From the NCBI RefSeq assembly GCF_000226955.1, contig NZ_AGFU01000009.1, positions 62,001 through 126,000 of the forward strand: a stretch of 64,000 nucleotides of DNA, in the 5' to 3' direction. Every line of letters begins with the position of its first letter. Position 1 is the stretch's first letter. Made by a program: the position numbers and the translations under genes. Below the pieces are notes generated by a model. That model ran no database searches and had not been told where the DNA came from. It saw nothing but the letters and a program-made list of their open reading frames with translations. The DNA is from Sphingomonas elodea ATCC 31461 (GTDB lineage: Bacteria > Pseudomonadota > Alphaproteobacteria > Sphingomonadales > Sphingomonadaceae). Positions 44,971-52,692 of this stretch are shown piece after piece.

Positions 44971-45771
44971 TCAATGGGCCAGCACCAGCGGCACCGGGCT
45001 TTCCGCCAGCATTCGCCGGGTGACGCCGCCAAAGGCCGCCTCCAGGAAACGGCTGTGGCCGAAGCCGCCCATCACCAGATAGGCCGCGTCGAGCGCCTTG
45101 ACCGTATTCAGGATCGCGCCGCTGACGGTATCCGTCTTCGGCACCACCCGAATCTCCGGCCGAATGCCGTAGCGCGAGAGATAGGCGGCCGCATCGGCGG
45201 CGGTCAGCCGCAACGTGCCCTCGTCGACGACAAGGATCGATACGGTGCCGGCATGTTTGAGCAGCGGCACCGCCGCCTGCAGCGCTGCCTCGGCGGTGCG
45301 CGAGCCATCCCATGCCACCACCGCATGACCATAGAGATCGAAGGCGAGCGCATGTCCGGGCACCGCGACGATCGGCTTGCCCGTCTTGAGGATGGTGTCG
45401 CAGATCAGGTCGCGCATGTCGGGATAGTCGATCTTGTCGAGCTCGCGGTTGAGCACCACGATGTCGGCGAGCGCAGTCGCCCCGCGCAGGCATTCGCGGG
45501 CGAAGCCGGTCGTGTCGACCCAGTCATAGGGCACGTCCTCGCCCTTGAGCCGCGCCTCCATCCGCACGCGGTTTGCCGCCTCTCGGGTCTGCTCGTCCGC
45601 CATCAGCGCGGCACCGCCGCCGAATTCGACATAATCGCCGACATAGGCCGGCACCATCGCAATATCGACGCAGCGCAGATGCCCTTCCAGCCCGCGTGTC
45701 AAATCCAGTGCCGCCTGAAAACGTGCTTCCTGCCCGGCATCGTCATGCATCAGAACGAGAACATTCTTCAT
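44971..45771 (-). CDS. Universal stress protein family, two-domain
   Basis: A 266-residue protein with two UspA-like halves. The second (about 145-265) ends with YLVMGGFGHSRFLEAAFGGVTRRMLAESPVPLVLAH, the nucleotide-binding GxxGxSRxxxxxxGxVT-like motif with conserved spacing. The first half lacks a complete motif. Two-domain Usps act in stress survival and are often FNR- or redox-controlled. ATG 45771 is chosen: GGAGG stands five bases upstream and falls within the longer frame. It lies 79 bases downstream of the FNR-type regulator on the same strand. Confidence 0.9.
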   Translation of the reverse strand: MKNVLVLMHDDAGQEARFQAALDLTRGLEGHLRCVDIAMVPAYVGDYVEFGGGAALMADEQTREAANRVRMEARLKGEDVPYDWVDTTGFARECLRGATALADIVVLNRELDKIDYPDMRDLICDTILKTGKPIVAVPGHALAFDLYGHAVVAWDGSRTAEAALQAAVPLLKHAGTVSILVVDEGTLRLTAADAAAYLSRYGIRPEIRVVPKTDTVSGAILNTVKALDAAYLVMGGFGHSRFLEAAFGGVTRRMLAESPVPLVLAH

Positions 45772-45850
45772 GGTCGCCTCCATTTCATGTCCTGATCTTC
45801 CAGGATGAAGCCAGACTAGGCAGCACCGCTCCCATACGACATGCGGTTAG

Positions 45851-46585
45851 TTACGGAGTCTCGGCCGCGATTGTCGCGAGCGCATCGCGATCCAGAATGA
45901 CGAAGCTGCGCAGATCGGGCAGCGCGATCACGCCGTCGCGCTTCATCGCCGTCAGCTTGCGGCTGACCGTCTCGATGGTGAGGCCCAGCAATTCCGCCAT
46001 CTGCTGGCGGGTGAGCGGCAGCGGCACCGGCGCGCCGGAGGAACAGGTCCCGCGCGCGGCGAACTGCAGGAGCAGGCTGGCGACCCGCTCCTCGGCCGAT
46101 TTGCGCCCGAGCAGCAGCATCCAGCGCCGCAGCTGGTCCAGTTCGTCATAGGCGCGGGAGAGCAGCGCCTGGCCGATCTCGGGATGCGCCTCGACCAGGG
46201 CGGGCAGCGCGCTGCGGGAGAACACGCACAGCTCGGTTTCGGTGAGCGCGGTGACGCAGTGGCTCGACGGGCGCTCGCCGATCGCGCCGACGAAATCGGC
46301 CGGGAAGGCGAGGCCCAGCATCTGCTCGCGGCCGTCCTCGAGCGAGGCGGAGAGCTTGACCAGCCCGTGATGCAGGATGCCGACCTGCTCCGCCACGTCG
46401 CCCTGCCAGATCAGCGCTTCACCCCGGCGCAGCACCCGCTTGCGTCCGATGCGATTGAGCGCTTCCAGCGCCGCCGCGGAGATGCCGCCGCACAGCGAGC
46501 CCATGCGCACGCCGCAGGCCGCACAGCGGCTCGGCAGGCTCCATTCGGCAGCGCCCAGGTCCGGCTGATTTCGATCCATGTACAT
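45851..46585 (-). CDS. FNR-type oxygen-responsive regulator (Crp/Fnr family)
   Basis: A 244-residue regulator. Three cysteines cluster near the N-terminus (C21, C24, C32) and one lies further on in SHCVTA, the pattern of FNR proteins that bind a [4Fe-4S] cluster. The effector domain is a Crp-like beta-roll. The C-terminal helix-turn-helix has LTRQQMAELLGLTIETVSRKLTAMKRDG with the ETVSR specificity motif of FNR. It should activate or repress genes with TTGATnnnnATCAA sites at low oxygen. It is divergent from ompW, and a near-match site lies between them. Confidence 0.93.
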   Translation of the reverse strand: MYMDRNQPDLGAAEWSLPSRCAACGVRMGSLCGGISAAALEALNRIGRKRVLRRGEALIWQGDVAEQVGILHHGLVKLSASLEDGREQMLGLAFPADFVGAIGERPSSHCVTALTETELCVFSRSALPALVEAHPEIGQALLSRAYDELDQLRRWMLLLGRKSAEERVASLLLQFAARGTCSSGAPVPLPLTRQQMAELLGLTIETVSRKLTAMKRDGVIALPDLRSFVILDRDALATIAAETP

Positions 46586-46690
46586 ATCCGCCTCCGCGCG
46601 CTGGATGCCGCGCCGGACGCCGGGCTGTCGTTACGTATAGGTCCGCAGACTGCCCGTCCCATGCCCTCGGAACATTACCTAGCCGCAACG

Positions 46691-46704
46691 TTGCGGCGGA
46701 TCAA
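46691..46704. promoter_or_regulatory. Candidate FNR box upstream of ompW
   Basis: TTGCGGCGGATCAA matches eight of the ten fixed positions of TTGATnnnnATCAA, with a perfect right half. It lies 60 bases upstream of the ompW start, within the range of an activator site. OmpW is FNR-controlled in several proteobacteria. Binding here is inferred. Confidence 0.5.
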
Positions 46705-46763
46705 AACCGCGCATCTTGCTTGGCGGTACCCGGTGCCTCGTCGAACACGAGGAGAAATGAACC

Positions 46764-47438
46764 ATGCGTACTTCGCTTTTTGTCGGTCTGGCCGCTGCCG
46801 GCCTGCTGGCCTCCACCGCGAGCGCCCAGGCACAGGACAAGGCGGGCATCGCGGCCGGCGACTGGCTGGTCCGCCTGCGCGGCATCGTCGTAGCCCCGAA
46901 CGAATCGTCGACCGGCATCACACCCGGCATTCCCACCGGCAAGGTCGGTCTCGGCGATGCGGTGATGCCCGAAGTCGATTTTACCTACATGGCCACCGAC
47001 CATATCGGCGCCGAGCTGATCGTCTCCAGCACCCGCCACGACATCCAGGGCCGCGAAGCGATCTCGGCGCTCGGCAAGGTCGGCCACACCTGGGTGCTGC
47101 CACCGACGCTGACGCTGCAATATCACTTCATGCCCAAGGCGGCGGTGCGCCCCTATGTCGGCGCGGGCATCAACTACACCACCTTCTATTCGGCCAAGAC
47201 CAGCGACTCGCTCAACAAGGCGCTGGGCCAGACCAGCCTCTCGCTGAAGGACAGCGTCGGCTATGCGCTGCAGGCAGGCGTGGATATCGATCTGAACAAG
47301 AAGTTCTTCCTGAACCTCGACGTCAAATACATCGACATGGGAACCACCGCCCGGCTCAACACCGGCGGCGTGATCAACCAGACCAGCGTCACCATCAACC
47401 CGCTGGTGTTCGGCTTCGGCGTCGGCACTCGCTTCTGA
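46764..47438 (+). CDS. ompW: OmpW-family outer-membrane protein
   Basis: A 224-residue eight-stranded barrel with signal peptide (FVGLAAAGLLASTASAQA-QD). GDWLVRLRGIVVAPNES, PPTLTLQYHFMP, VRPYVGAGINYTTFYS, and the terminal VFGFGVGTRF are OmpW blocks. OmpW forms a hydrophobic channel. It is divergent from the FNR-type gene, 178 bases away. Confidence 0.92.
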   Translation: MRTSLFVGLAAAGLLASTASAQAQDKAGIAAGDWLVRLRGIVVAPNESSTGITPGIPTGKVGLGDAVMPEVDFTYMATDHIGAELIVSSTRHDIQGREAISALGKVGHTWVLPPTLTLQYHFMPKAAVRPYVGAGINYTTFYSAKTSDSLNKALGQTSLSLKDSVGYALQAGVDIDLNKKFFLNLDVKYIDMGTTARLNTGGVINQTSVTINPLVFGFGVGTRF

Positions 47439-47565
47439 TCGCTTCGCCCTCCGCTTCCACCGGCCTCACCCATCGGCGGAGGGCAACACTGGGGAGTCGT
47501 GCACCAGGGCGCGCGACTCCTCTTCTTTGTCGGGGGGGGCGCGGCGAACGCGAAACGTGTGGAGA

Positions 47566-47642
47566 TGGTGACCCGGAGAGGATTCGAACCTCCGACCTCT
47601 CGATTAGGAATCGCTTGCTCTATCCTGCTGAGCTACCGGGCC
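47566..47642 (-). tRNA. tRNA-Arg (anticodon CCU)
   Basis: The minus strand folds as a tRNA with acceptor GGCCCGG/CCGGGTC (one G-U), discriminator A and encoded CCA. The D stem is GCTC/GAGC and the T loop TTCGAAT. The anticodon loop TTCCTAA gives CCT. The upper anticodon stem is odd: A27 faces G43 and G28 faces A42, leaving three Watson-Crick pairs. It reads AGG, a rare codon in this GC-rich genome. Confidence 0.9.
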
Positions 47643-47676
47643 ACATTTGCGCTCGTACCGACCAATGCCGGGCAAA

Positions 47677-48117
47677 TCAATTGCGCGCCTCGGGCGGGAT
47701 TACCGGCACCAGCAGCGGGGCGACGGGCACCCCCTCCTCAACCAGCGCCTTGGCCTCCTCCAGCGTCGCCTGGCCGTGGATGGGCGCCTCCGGTGTCTCA
47801 CCCGAATGCATCGATCGGGCTTTCTCGGCAAAGGCCCTGCCCACCCACTGCGACGTCTCAAGCTGCTTTGCCTGGATCTGGGCGATAGCAGCAAGCGCGG
47901 CCTTGAACGCCTCGGGCTTGGCGGGCGCCTTCTTCTCGGCCAGCTGGTTGCCCTTGGGTGCGACGGCCGGCGCCATCACCGCCTTGGTGACCGTGCTGTC
48001 GCCGCAATAAGGACAGGCGATCAGCCCCTGCGCGCGCTGCTCCTCATAGGCGCTGCTCGACTTGAACCACACCTCGAACACATGCTCACCGCTGCACTTC
48101 AGGTCGAAGACGATCAC
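47677..48117 (-). CDS. DUF1178 family protein
   Basis: A 146-residue protein. IVFDLKCSGEHVFEVWFKSSSAYEEQRAQGLIACPYCGDS is the family N-terminus with a CxxC pair that probably binds zinc with Cys 8. The centre is Lys/Ala-rich and helical. The family is common in alphaproteobacteria and has no known role. It overlaps the amidase gene by four bases and ends the comF-grxC-amidase-DUF1178 unit, an order that recurs in the class, suggesting a redox or quality-control function. Confidence 0.92.
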   Translation of the reverse strand: MIVFDLKCSGEHVFEVWFKSSSAYEEQRAQGLIACPYCGDSTVTKAVMAPAVAPKGNQLAEKKAPAKPEAFKAALAAIAQIQAKQLETSQWVGRAFAEKARSMHSGETPEAPIHGQATLEEAKALVEEGVPVAPLLVPVIPPEARN

Positions 48118-48938
48118 GCCAGCGTCGCCTCCGGAATGGTGCGGCGGTGGCGGAGCACGGGCACGCGGGTGCGGACATCGTCGATCCGCGACGGATCGAT
48201 CTCGGCAAAGCCAAGCCCCGCAGCCTCACCCATGTCGAGCAGTGTCGTCCCCCAGGGATCGATGGCGAGGCTGTGGCCATAGGTGGCGCGGCCGTCTTCG
48301 TGTTCGCCCGTCTGCGCCGCTGCGATCACGAAGGCGGCAGCCTCGATCGCGCGGGCACGCAGCAGCACGTGCCAGTGCGCCGCGCCCGTCGGGCGGGTGA
48401 AGGCGGCAGGGACTGCAAGCATCGTGGCGCCGGCATTGCTCAGCGTGCGGAACAGGTCCGGGAAGCGCAGGTCATAGCAGATGGCGAGGCCGAGCTTGCC
48501 GAGCGGGGTGTCGACCACCACCGGCCCCTCCCCCGCCGTATAGCTGTTCGATTCGCGCCAGCTCTCGCCGGTGGGAAGGTCCACGTCGAACAGGTGCATC
48601 TTGTCGTAGCGGGCGCGGATCGCGCCGGTATCGTCGATCACGAAGGCGCGGTTGGCGAGCTTGCCGTCCGCACGCAGCACCGCGAGGCTGCCCAGATGCA
48701 CCCAGATACCATGCCTGGCCGCAGCCTCGCGCACGGCCGCCAAGACCGGATCTTCCGCCTCGCGCCGATAATGTTGCTGCGCACGCTCGCGCTTCCCGTC
48801 GAGCAGACCGGACATTTCCGGCGTGAACAGCATCGCCGCACCGCCCGCCTTGGCCTGCGCCACGCCCTCGACCAGAGCCGCGGCGTTGGCGGCGGGATCG
48901 ATCCCGCTCGTCATCTGGAGCAGCGCGGCGCGGGTCAT
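48114..48938 (-). CDS. Carbon-nitrogen hydrolase (nitrilase superfamily, Nit1-like)
   Basis: A 274-residue enzyme with the Glu-Lys-Cys triad: Glu41 in LFTPEMSGLL, Lys about 113 in ARYDKMHLFDVDLP, and Cys about 154 in LGLAICYDLRFPDLFR. The blocks match the Nit1/omega-amidase branch, whose members repair deaminated glutathione or hydrolyse alpha-ketoglutaramate. Its neighbour, glutaredoxin (four-base overlap), favours the deaminated-glutathione role. Confidence 0.92.
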   Translation of the reverse strand: MTRAALLQMTSGIDPAANAAALVEGVAQAKAGGAAMLFTPEMSGLLDGKRERAQQHYRREAEDPVLAAVREAAARHGIWVHLGSLAVLRADGKLANRAFVIDDTGAIRARYDKMHLFDVDLPTGESWRESNSYTAGEGPVVVDTPLGKLGLAICYDLRFPDLFRTLSNAGATMLAVPAAFTRPTGAAHWHVLLRARAIEAAAFVIAAAQTGEHEDGRATYGHSLAIDPWGTTLLDMGEAAGLGFAEIDPSRIDDVRTRVPVLRHRRTIPEATLA

Positions 48939-49192
48939 GCGGCGAGCAGCGGGTCCAGTCCGCCCTGACGGTCGAGCGCGGCGAGATCGTCCGACCCGCC
49001 GATATGCTTCCCGTCGATGAAGATCTGCGGAACCGTGGTGCGGCCGGGGGCACGCTCCAGCATCTCGGCGCGCTTCGGCCCGCCCATCGTGATGTCATAT
49101 TCCTCGAACGTCGCGCCCTTGGCGGAGAGGAGGTTCTTGGCGCGCGTGCAATAGGGGCAGAACGCCTTGGTGTAGATTTCGACCTTTGCCAT
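48935..49192 (-). CDS. grxC: Glutaredoxin 3
   Basis: An 85-residue glutaredoxin. CPYC (residues 12-15) is the dithiol active site, RTTVPQIFIDGKHIGGSDDLAAL holds the cis-proline and glutathione-binding GG-D. It reduces disulfides with glutathione. ATG 49192 begins the fold directly; the longer frame has no homology value. It overlaps the amidase start by four bases and follows comF by 35. Confidence 0.95.
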   Translation of the reverse strand: MAKVEIYTKAFCPYCTRAKNLLSAKGATFEEYDITMGGPKRAEMLERAPGRTTVPQIFIDGKHIGGSDDLAALDRQGGLDPLLAA

Positions 49193-49227
49193 AATGCCCC
49201 CAGAGGTGTGCGCGGGGGTCTCGCTTG

Positions 49228-49959
49228 TCAATCCAGCGTCTCGTCCGCGAGCACGCGCGCCCAGCACAGAAGGATCACCTTCGCCGCCCCGCCGCGCTTG
49301 AGCAGCCGGGCGCAGGCATCCCCCGTGGCCCCGCTGGTATGGACATCATCGACCAGCACCACGACGCGCCCCTCCAGCCGAGCCTCGGCACCCGGCGCAA
49401 GCGCGAAGGCCCCTGCCACCGCCTTGGCGCGCGACCGCCTGCCGAGCCCCTGCAGTTTCGGCGTCCCTTTCACCCGGCGCAGCAGATCCACCTCCACCGG
49501 CATCCCCGTGCCCCGCGACACGCCACGTGCGATCAGCAGCGCCTGGTTGAATCCTCGCGACCACAGCCGCCAGCGGTGGAGCGGCACCGGTACCAGCAGA
49601 TCCCCCTCCTCCGGCACCAGCCGCACCATCGCCCGCGCCATGGTCTCGGCCGCCGCCAGCCGCCCGCCATATTTCAGCTTGAGCGCCAGCCGCCGCGCAA
49701 CGTCGCCGTAAGCCACCGCGGCCCGTACCCCGTCGTGCGGCGGCGGATCGGCGATGCAGCTGCCGCAGCGCGCTCCCTCGCCGCGATCATACTCGAACGG
49801 CAGATGACATCCCGCGCACCAGGGCGGCCCCACAAAATGCAGACTGTCCCAGCAAATGGCGCAGAAGCGGTGGTCGGCCTCGACGATGTCGCCGCAGCCC
49901 GGGCACCGCGGCGGCAATGCCAGGTCGAGCAGCCGGAGAAAGGGCGCGCGCGGATCCAC
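49228..49959 (-). CDS. comF: ComF-family phosphoribosyltransferase-like protein
   Basis: About 243 residues. Two CxxC pairs in the N-terminus (CPGCGDIVE, CAICWDSLHF, with further CAGC and CGSC) form a zinc motif. The PRTase domain has VVLVDDVHTSGATGDACARLLKRGGA, the PRPP-binding loop. ComF links to DNA uptake in some bacteria; here it is best called ComF family. The start is unsure: GTG 49959 is taken, with TTG 49995 possible. It is divergent from a methyltransferase 44 bases away. Confidence 0.9.
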   Translation of the reverse strand: MDPRAPFLRLLDLALPPRCPGCGDIVEADHRFCAICWDSLHFVGPPWCAGCHLPFEYDRGEGARCGSCIADPPPHDGVRAAVAYGDVARRLALKLKYGGRLAAAETMARAMVRLVPEEGDLLVPVPLHRWRLWSRGFNQALLIARGVSRGTGMPVEVDLLRRVKGTPKLQGLGRRSRAKAVAGAFALAPGAEARLEGRVVVLVDDVHTSGATGDACARLLKRGGAAKVILLCWARVLADETLD

Positions 49960-50003
49960 GCCGCATCTTGTTCCAAGTCGCGCCCCGCTGCACAAGCGCC
50001 CGC

Positions 50004-50831
50004 GTGTCCGACTCCGAAATCTTCGACCGCGCGCTCCGCCGCAAGCGCCGCGACCGCGCCGCCCGCAGCTATGAGGGCTTTCTGCGCGACCATATGCTCG
50101 ACGGGCTGATCGAGCGGCTGGAAGGCGTGAAGCGCGAGTTCCGCACCGTGCTCGATCTCGGCAGCGCGGACGGCGGCTTCGGATGGCCGGGTGCCACGAT
50201 CACCCGGCTGGAGGCCGGCGAAGCCTTCGCCGCGAAAACCGGTGCGATCCACGCAGACGAGGACCTGCACCCCTTTCCGGAGGCGAGCTTCGACCTGGTG
50301 ATCTCCGCCGGGGTGCTCGACACCGTCAACGACGTACCCGGTGCCCTTGCCCTCGCCCGCCGCGCGCTCAAGCCCGATGGGTTGTTCCTCGGTGCGTTCC
50401 TGGGGGCAGGCAGCCTGTCCACCCTGCGTGCCTGCCTGCTCGCCGCCGAGGCGGACCGGCCGGTCGCCCGCTTCCATCCGCAGATCGACGTGCGTGCAGG
50501 CGGCGACCTGCTGTCGCGCGCAGGGTTCGCGTTGCCCGTCGCCGATGTCGAGACGCTGACCGTCCGCTATGGCGGCTTGGGCGGGCTGATCCGCGACCTG
50601 CGTGGCATGGCGGCGACCAACCTGCTGCCAAACACCCCGCCGATGCGCCGCGAGACGCTGCTGGGCACTGCCGCGGCCTTTGCCGAGCGCGCCGACCCGG
50701 ACGGCCGCACCCCCGAGCGCTATTCGATCGTGTACCTGACCGGCTGGGCGCCCGATCCGTCGCAGCCCAAACCCGCACGGCCCGGCAGCGCCACCGCCTC
50801 GCTGCTCGATGCGCTGAAGCCGAAGCAATAG
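50004..50831 (+). CDS. SAM-dependent methyltransferase-fold protein, NDUFAF5-like
   Basis: A 275-residue protein. EIFDRALRRKRRDRAARSYEGFLRDHM is nearly the N-terminus of mitochondrial NDUFAF5, a complex I assembly factor that hydroxylates an arginine of NDUFS7. A Rossmann-type SAM domain follows (RTVLDLGSADGGFG, LISAGVLDTVNDVPGAL), with a degenerate glycine loop. It resembles BioC less. Alphaproteobacterial homologues are the likely bacterial ancestors. GTG 50004 gives this N-terminus. A second methyltransferase starts 26 bases after its stop. Confidence 0.82.
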   Translation: MSDSEIFDRALRRKRRDRAARSYEGFLRDHMLDGLIERLEGVKREFRTVLDLGSADGGFGWPGATITRLEAGEAFAAKTGAIHADEDLHPFPEASFDLVISAGVLDTVNDVPGALALARRALKPDGLFLGAFLGAGSLSTLRACLLAAEADRPVARFHPQIDVRAGGDLLSRAGFALPVADVETLTVRYGGLGGLIRDLRGMAATNLLPNTPPMRRETLLGTAAAFAERADPDGRTPERYSIVYLTGWAPDPSQPKPARPGSATASLLDALKPKQ

Positions 50832-50857
50832 CGGCAGGCCCGCGGGCGCAGGCCGCC

Positions 50858-51433
50858 ATGACGGACGACCCTTCTGCAGGCTGGGACGCCGTGGCCGCGG
50901 ATTTCGAGGCACTGCGCTCCTCGATCGGCGTCGACATCGTGCAGCGCTGGGCGCGGGACCTTCCGCGGGGTACGGCCGTCATCGATATCGGCTGCGGCAC
51001 CGGCTGGCCGATCGCGACCGCGCTGGCAGAGCACGGATTCAACGTGTTCGGCGTGGATGCCTCGCCAACCCTGCTGGCAGCCTTCCGTCGCAACCTGCCG
51101 GGCGCCCATGCGGCGTGCGAGGCCGTGCAGTCGAGCCGGTTCTTCGATCGCCGTTTCGATGCCGCGATCGCCATCGGGCTGATCTTCCTGATCGAGGAAT
51201 CGGAGCAGATCGCGCTGATCCGGCGGGTCCGCGATGCCCTGCACCCCGGTGCACGGTTCCTGTTCACGGCCCCGCGCGAAGCCTGCGCCTGGACAGACAG
51301 CCTGACCGGCCGAACCTCCCGTTCGCTTGGCGAGGCAGCCTATCGCGCGGCGCTCATCGACGCGCGGTTCACACCGGTGGAGGGCATGGTCGATGACGGC
51401 GGCAACCGCTATTTCGCATCGGTCGCAACCTAA
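50858..51433 (+). CDS. Class I SAM-dependent methyltransferase
   Basis: A 191-residue methyltransferase. AVIDIGCGTGWPIATALAEHGFNVFGVDASPTLL is a full SAM motif I with the acidic ribose residue. FDAAIAIGLIFLIEESEQIALIRRVRDALHPGARFLFTAP are motifs II-III. Substrate is unknown. It follows the NDUFAF5-like gene by 26 bases. The stop overlaps the convergent mutT stop by four bases. Confidence 0.87.
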   Translation: MTDDPSAGWDAVAADFEALRSSIGVDIVQRWARDLPRGTAVIDIGCGTGWPIATALAEHGFNVFGVDASPTLLAAFRRNLPGAHAACEAVQSSRFFDRRFDAAIAIGLIFLIEESEQIALIRRVRDALHPGARFLFTAPREACAWTDSLTGRTSRSLGEAAYRAALIDARFTPVEGMVDDGGNRYFASVAT

Positions 51434-51822
51434 TCGAGCAACGGCTCCAGCACGGCGAGAAACGGCATGTCGGCCGGCGGCATCGGCAGGCTGCGCAGCG
51501 TCGCCATGTCCGCCCAGCGCAGCGCACTGGCCTGGCGCGGCTCGGGCGTGCCCTGCCAGGCATCGATCCGGTACAGCAGCAGCACCAACTGCCGATCCGC
51601 CAGTGGCTCGCTCGCGAAGGTCAGCGGCACCAGCGCGGCGGGATCCACCGCGATACCCAGTTCCTCGTCCAGTTCGCGGGCGAGTGCCGGCTCGGGGCGC
51701 TCGCCCGGCTCGATCTTGCCGCCGGGAAACTCCCACAAACCCGCCAGCGCGCTGCCCTGGGGGCGCTGCTGCACCAGCACGCGGCCGTCCGCGATCATCG
51801 CAGCGGCGACCACCAACAGCAT
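51430..51822 (-). CDS. mutT: NUDIX hydrolase, 8-oxo-dGTP diphosphatase type
   Basis: A 130-residue enzyme. GLWEFPGGKIEPGERPEPALARELDEELGI is a complete Nudix box (GX5EX7REUXEEXGU). VQQRPQGSALAGLWEFPGGK is the MutT signature. It removes oxidised GTP from the nucleotide pool. ATG 51822 is taken, with GTG 51843 seven codons upstream as alternative. It is divergent from the Flp pilin genes. Confidence 0.92.
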   Translation of the reverse strand: MLLVVAAAMIADGRVLVQQRPQGSALAGLWEFPGGKIEPGERPEPALARELDEELGIAVDPAALVPLTFASEPLADRQLVLLLYRIDAWQGTPEPRQASALRWADMATLRSLPMPPADMPFLAVLEPLLD

Positions 51823-51898
51823 CGGCCGTGTCTCGCTAATCACTTTGCAATCTAATCCTGCCAAAGTCCCCGCGCTCCCTGAACGAATTGGAGGATCT

Positions 51899-52081
51899 AT
51901 GCGAGCCCTGATCCACACCTTGCGCATGCTCGTCTTTGCGGAACGCGGCGCGACGGCCGTCGAATATGGGCTGATCGTGGCGCTGATCGTGCTGGCGATG
52001 ATCGCCGGGCTCACCAGCCTGGGCAACGCGACCGGCCAGCTCTGGGGCAACATGTCGCAAAAGGTCCAGCAGGCGGGCTGA
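51899..52081 (+). CDS. Flp/Fap-type pilin
   Basis: A 60-residue pilin. The basic leader ends before FAERGATAVEYGLIVALIVLAMIAGLTSL, the family's glycine-cleavage site plus Glu/Tyr motif and hydrophobic helix. It is processed by a prepilin peptidase and builds Tad-type pili. GGAGG precedes ATG 51899. It is the most divergent of three tandem pilin genes. No tad/cpa assembly genes are in the window. Confidence 0.93.
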   Translation: MRALIHTLRMLVFAERGATAVEYGLIVALIVLAMIAGLTSLGNATGQLWGNMSQKVQQAG

Positions 52082-52211
52082 AGCCAAGCTAAATCTCTCG
52101 CTAAGCAGCGGATTTAGCCGGTTCTTAACCCCTATCGCCTAGGGTCAACGAGCCTCATCGGGACCCCCGCCGAGGCCGGTGTTTGAAGTTTCTGGGACGA
52201 TGGAGTCGGGT

Positions 52212-52379
52212 ATGCAGAAGATTCGCAATTTCTTCAAGAATTCCAAGGGTGCGACGGCGATCGAATATGGCCTGATCGCAGCCCTGATCGCGGTTGCCGC
52301 GATCGCCGCCATGCAGGGCCTGGGCAACCAGCTCAACAAGACGTTCGGCAATGTCAGCTCGAACATGAAGGCTTCGTAA
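52212..52379 (+). CDS. Flp/Fap-type pilin
   Basis: A 55-residue pilin. NSKGATAIEYGLIAALIAVAAIAAMQGLGNQLNKTFGNVSSNMKAS holds the cleavage site (K-GATAIEY) and membrane helix. From ATAIEY to the C-terminus it differs from the third pilin at one residue (K/T), so the two are recent duplicates. GGAG stands six bases before ATG 52212. It lies 130 bases after the first pilin gene. Confidence 0.93.
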   Translation: MQKIRNFFKNSKGATAIEYGLIAALIAVAAIAAMQGLGNQLNKTFGNVSSNMKAS

Positions 52380-52407
52380 GCCTCCCTTCTTCCCCGGTTT
52401 CAGAGAC

Positions 52408-52432
52408 GGCGGCGCTGCCGGGCAGCGCCGTC
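52408..52432 (+). terminator. Hairpin between the second and third pilin genes
   Basis: GGCGCTGCC-G-GGCAGCGCC with three further outer pairs makes a 12-bp stem, 28 bases after the second pilin stop. No T-run follows, so it may be an RNA-stability or partial-stop element that sets relative pilin amounts. Confidence 0.45.
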
Positions 52433-52459
52433 CCATGTCCGCTTGGAAAGGAGCGCTGC

Positions 52460-52627
52460 ATGAAGAAGCTCGTCGCGCTGATCCGCGATCGCCGTGGTGC
52501 GACCGCCATCGAATATGGGCTGATCGCGGCGCTCATCGCCGTGGCGGCGATTGCAGCGATGCAGGGGCTGGGCAACCAGCTCAACACCACGTTCGGCAAT
52601 GTCAGCTCGAACATGAAGGCGTCCTGA
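52460..52627 (+). CDS. Flp/Fap-type pilin
   Basis: A 55-residue pilin starting MKKLVALIRDRRGATAIEYGL. The mature part is almost identical to the preceding gene (QLNTTFGNVSSNMKAS ending). The leader differs. AAAGGAG stands six to seven bases before ATG 52460. The gene is short and easily missed by length cutoffs. A terminator follows 22 bases after the stop. Confidence 0.92.
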   Translation: MKKLVALIRDRRGATAIEYGLIAALIAVAAIAAMQGLGNQLNTTFGNVSSNMKAS

Positions 52628-52649
52628 TCGCACGCTTCAAACGTCGAGA

Positions 52650-52686
52650 AAAAAGGGGCAGCCACCCAGCGTGACGGCCCCTTTTT
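52650..52686. terminator. Bidirectional terminator after the pilin genes
   Basis: AAAAAGGGGC and GCCCCTTTTT enclose a 17-base loop. It ends the pilin unit rightward and lies just past the accA stop leftward. Confidence 0.75.
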
Positions 52687-52692
52687 CGTGGA

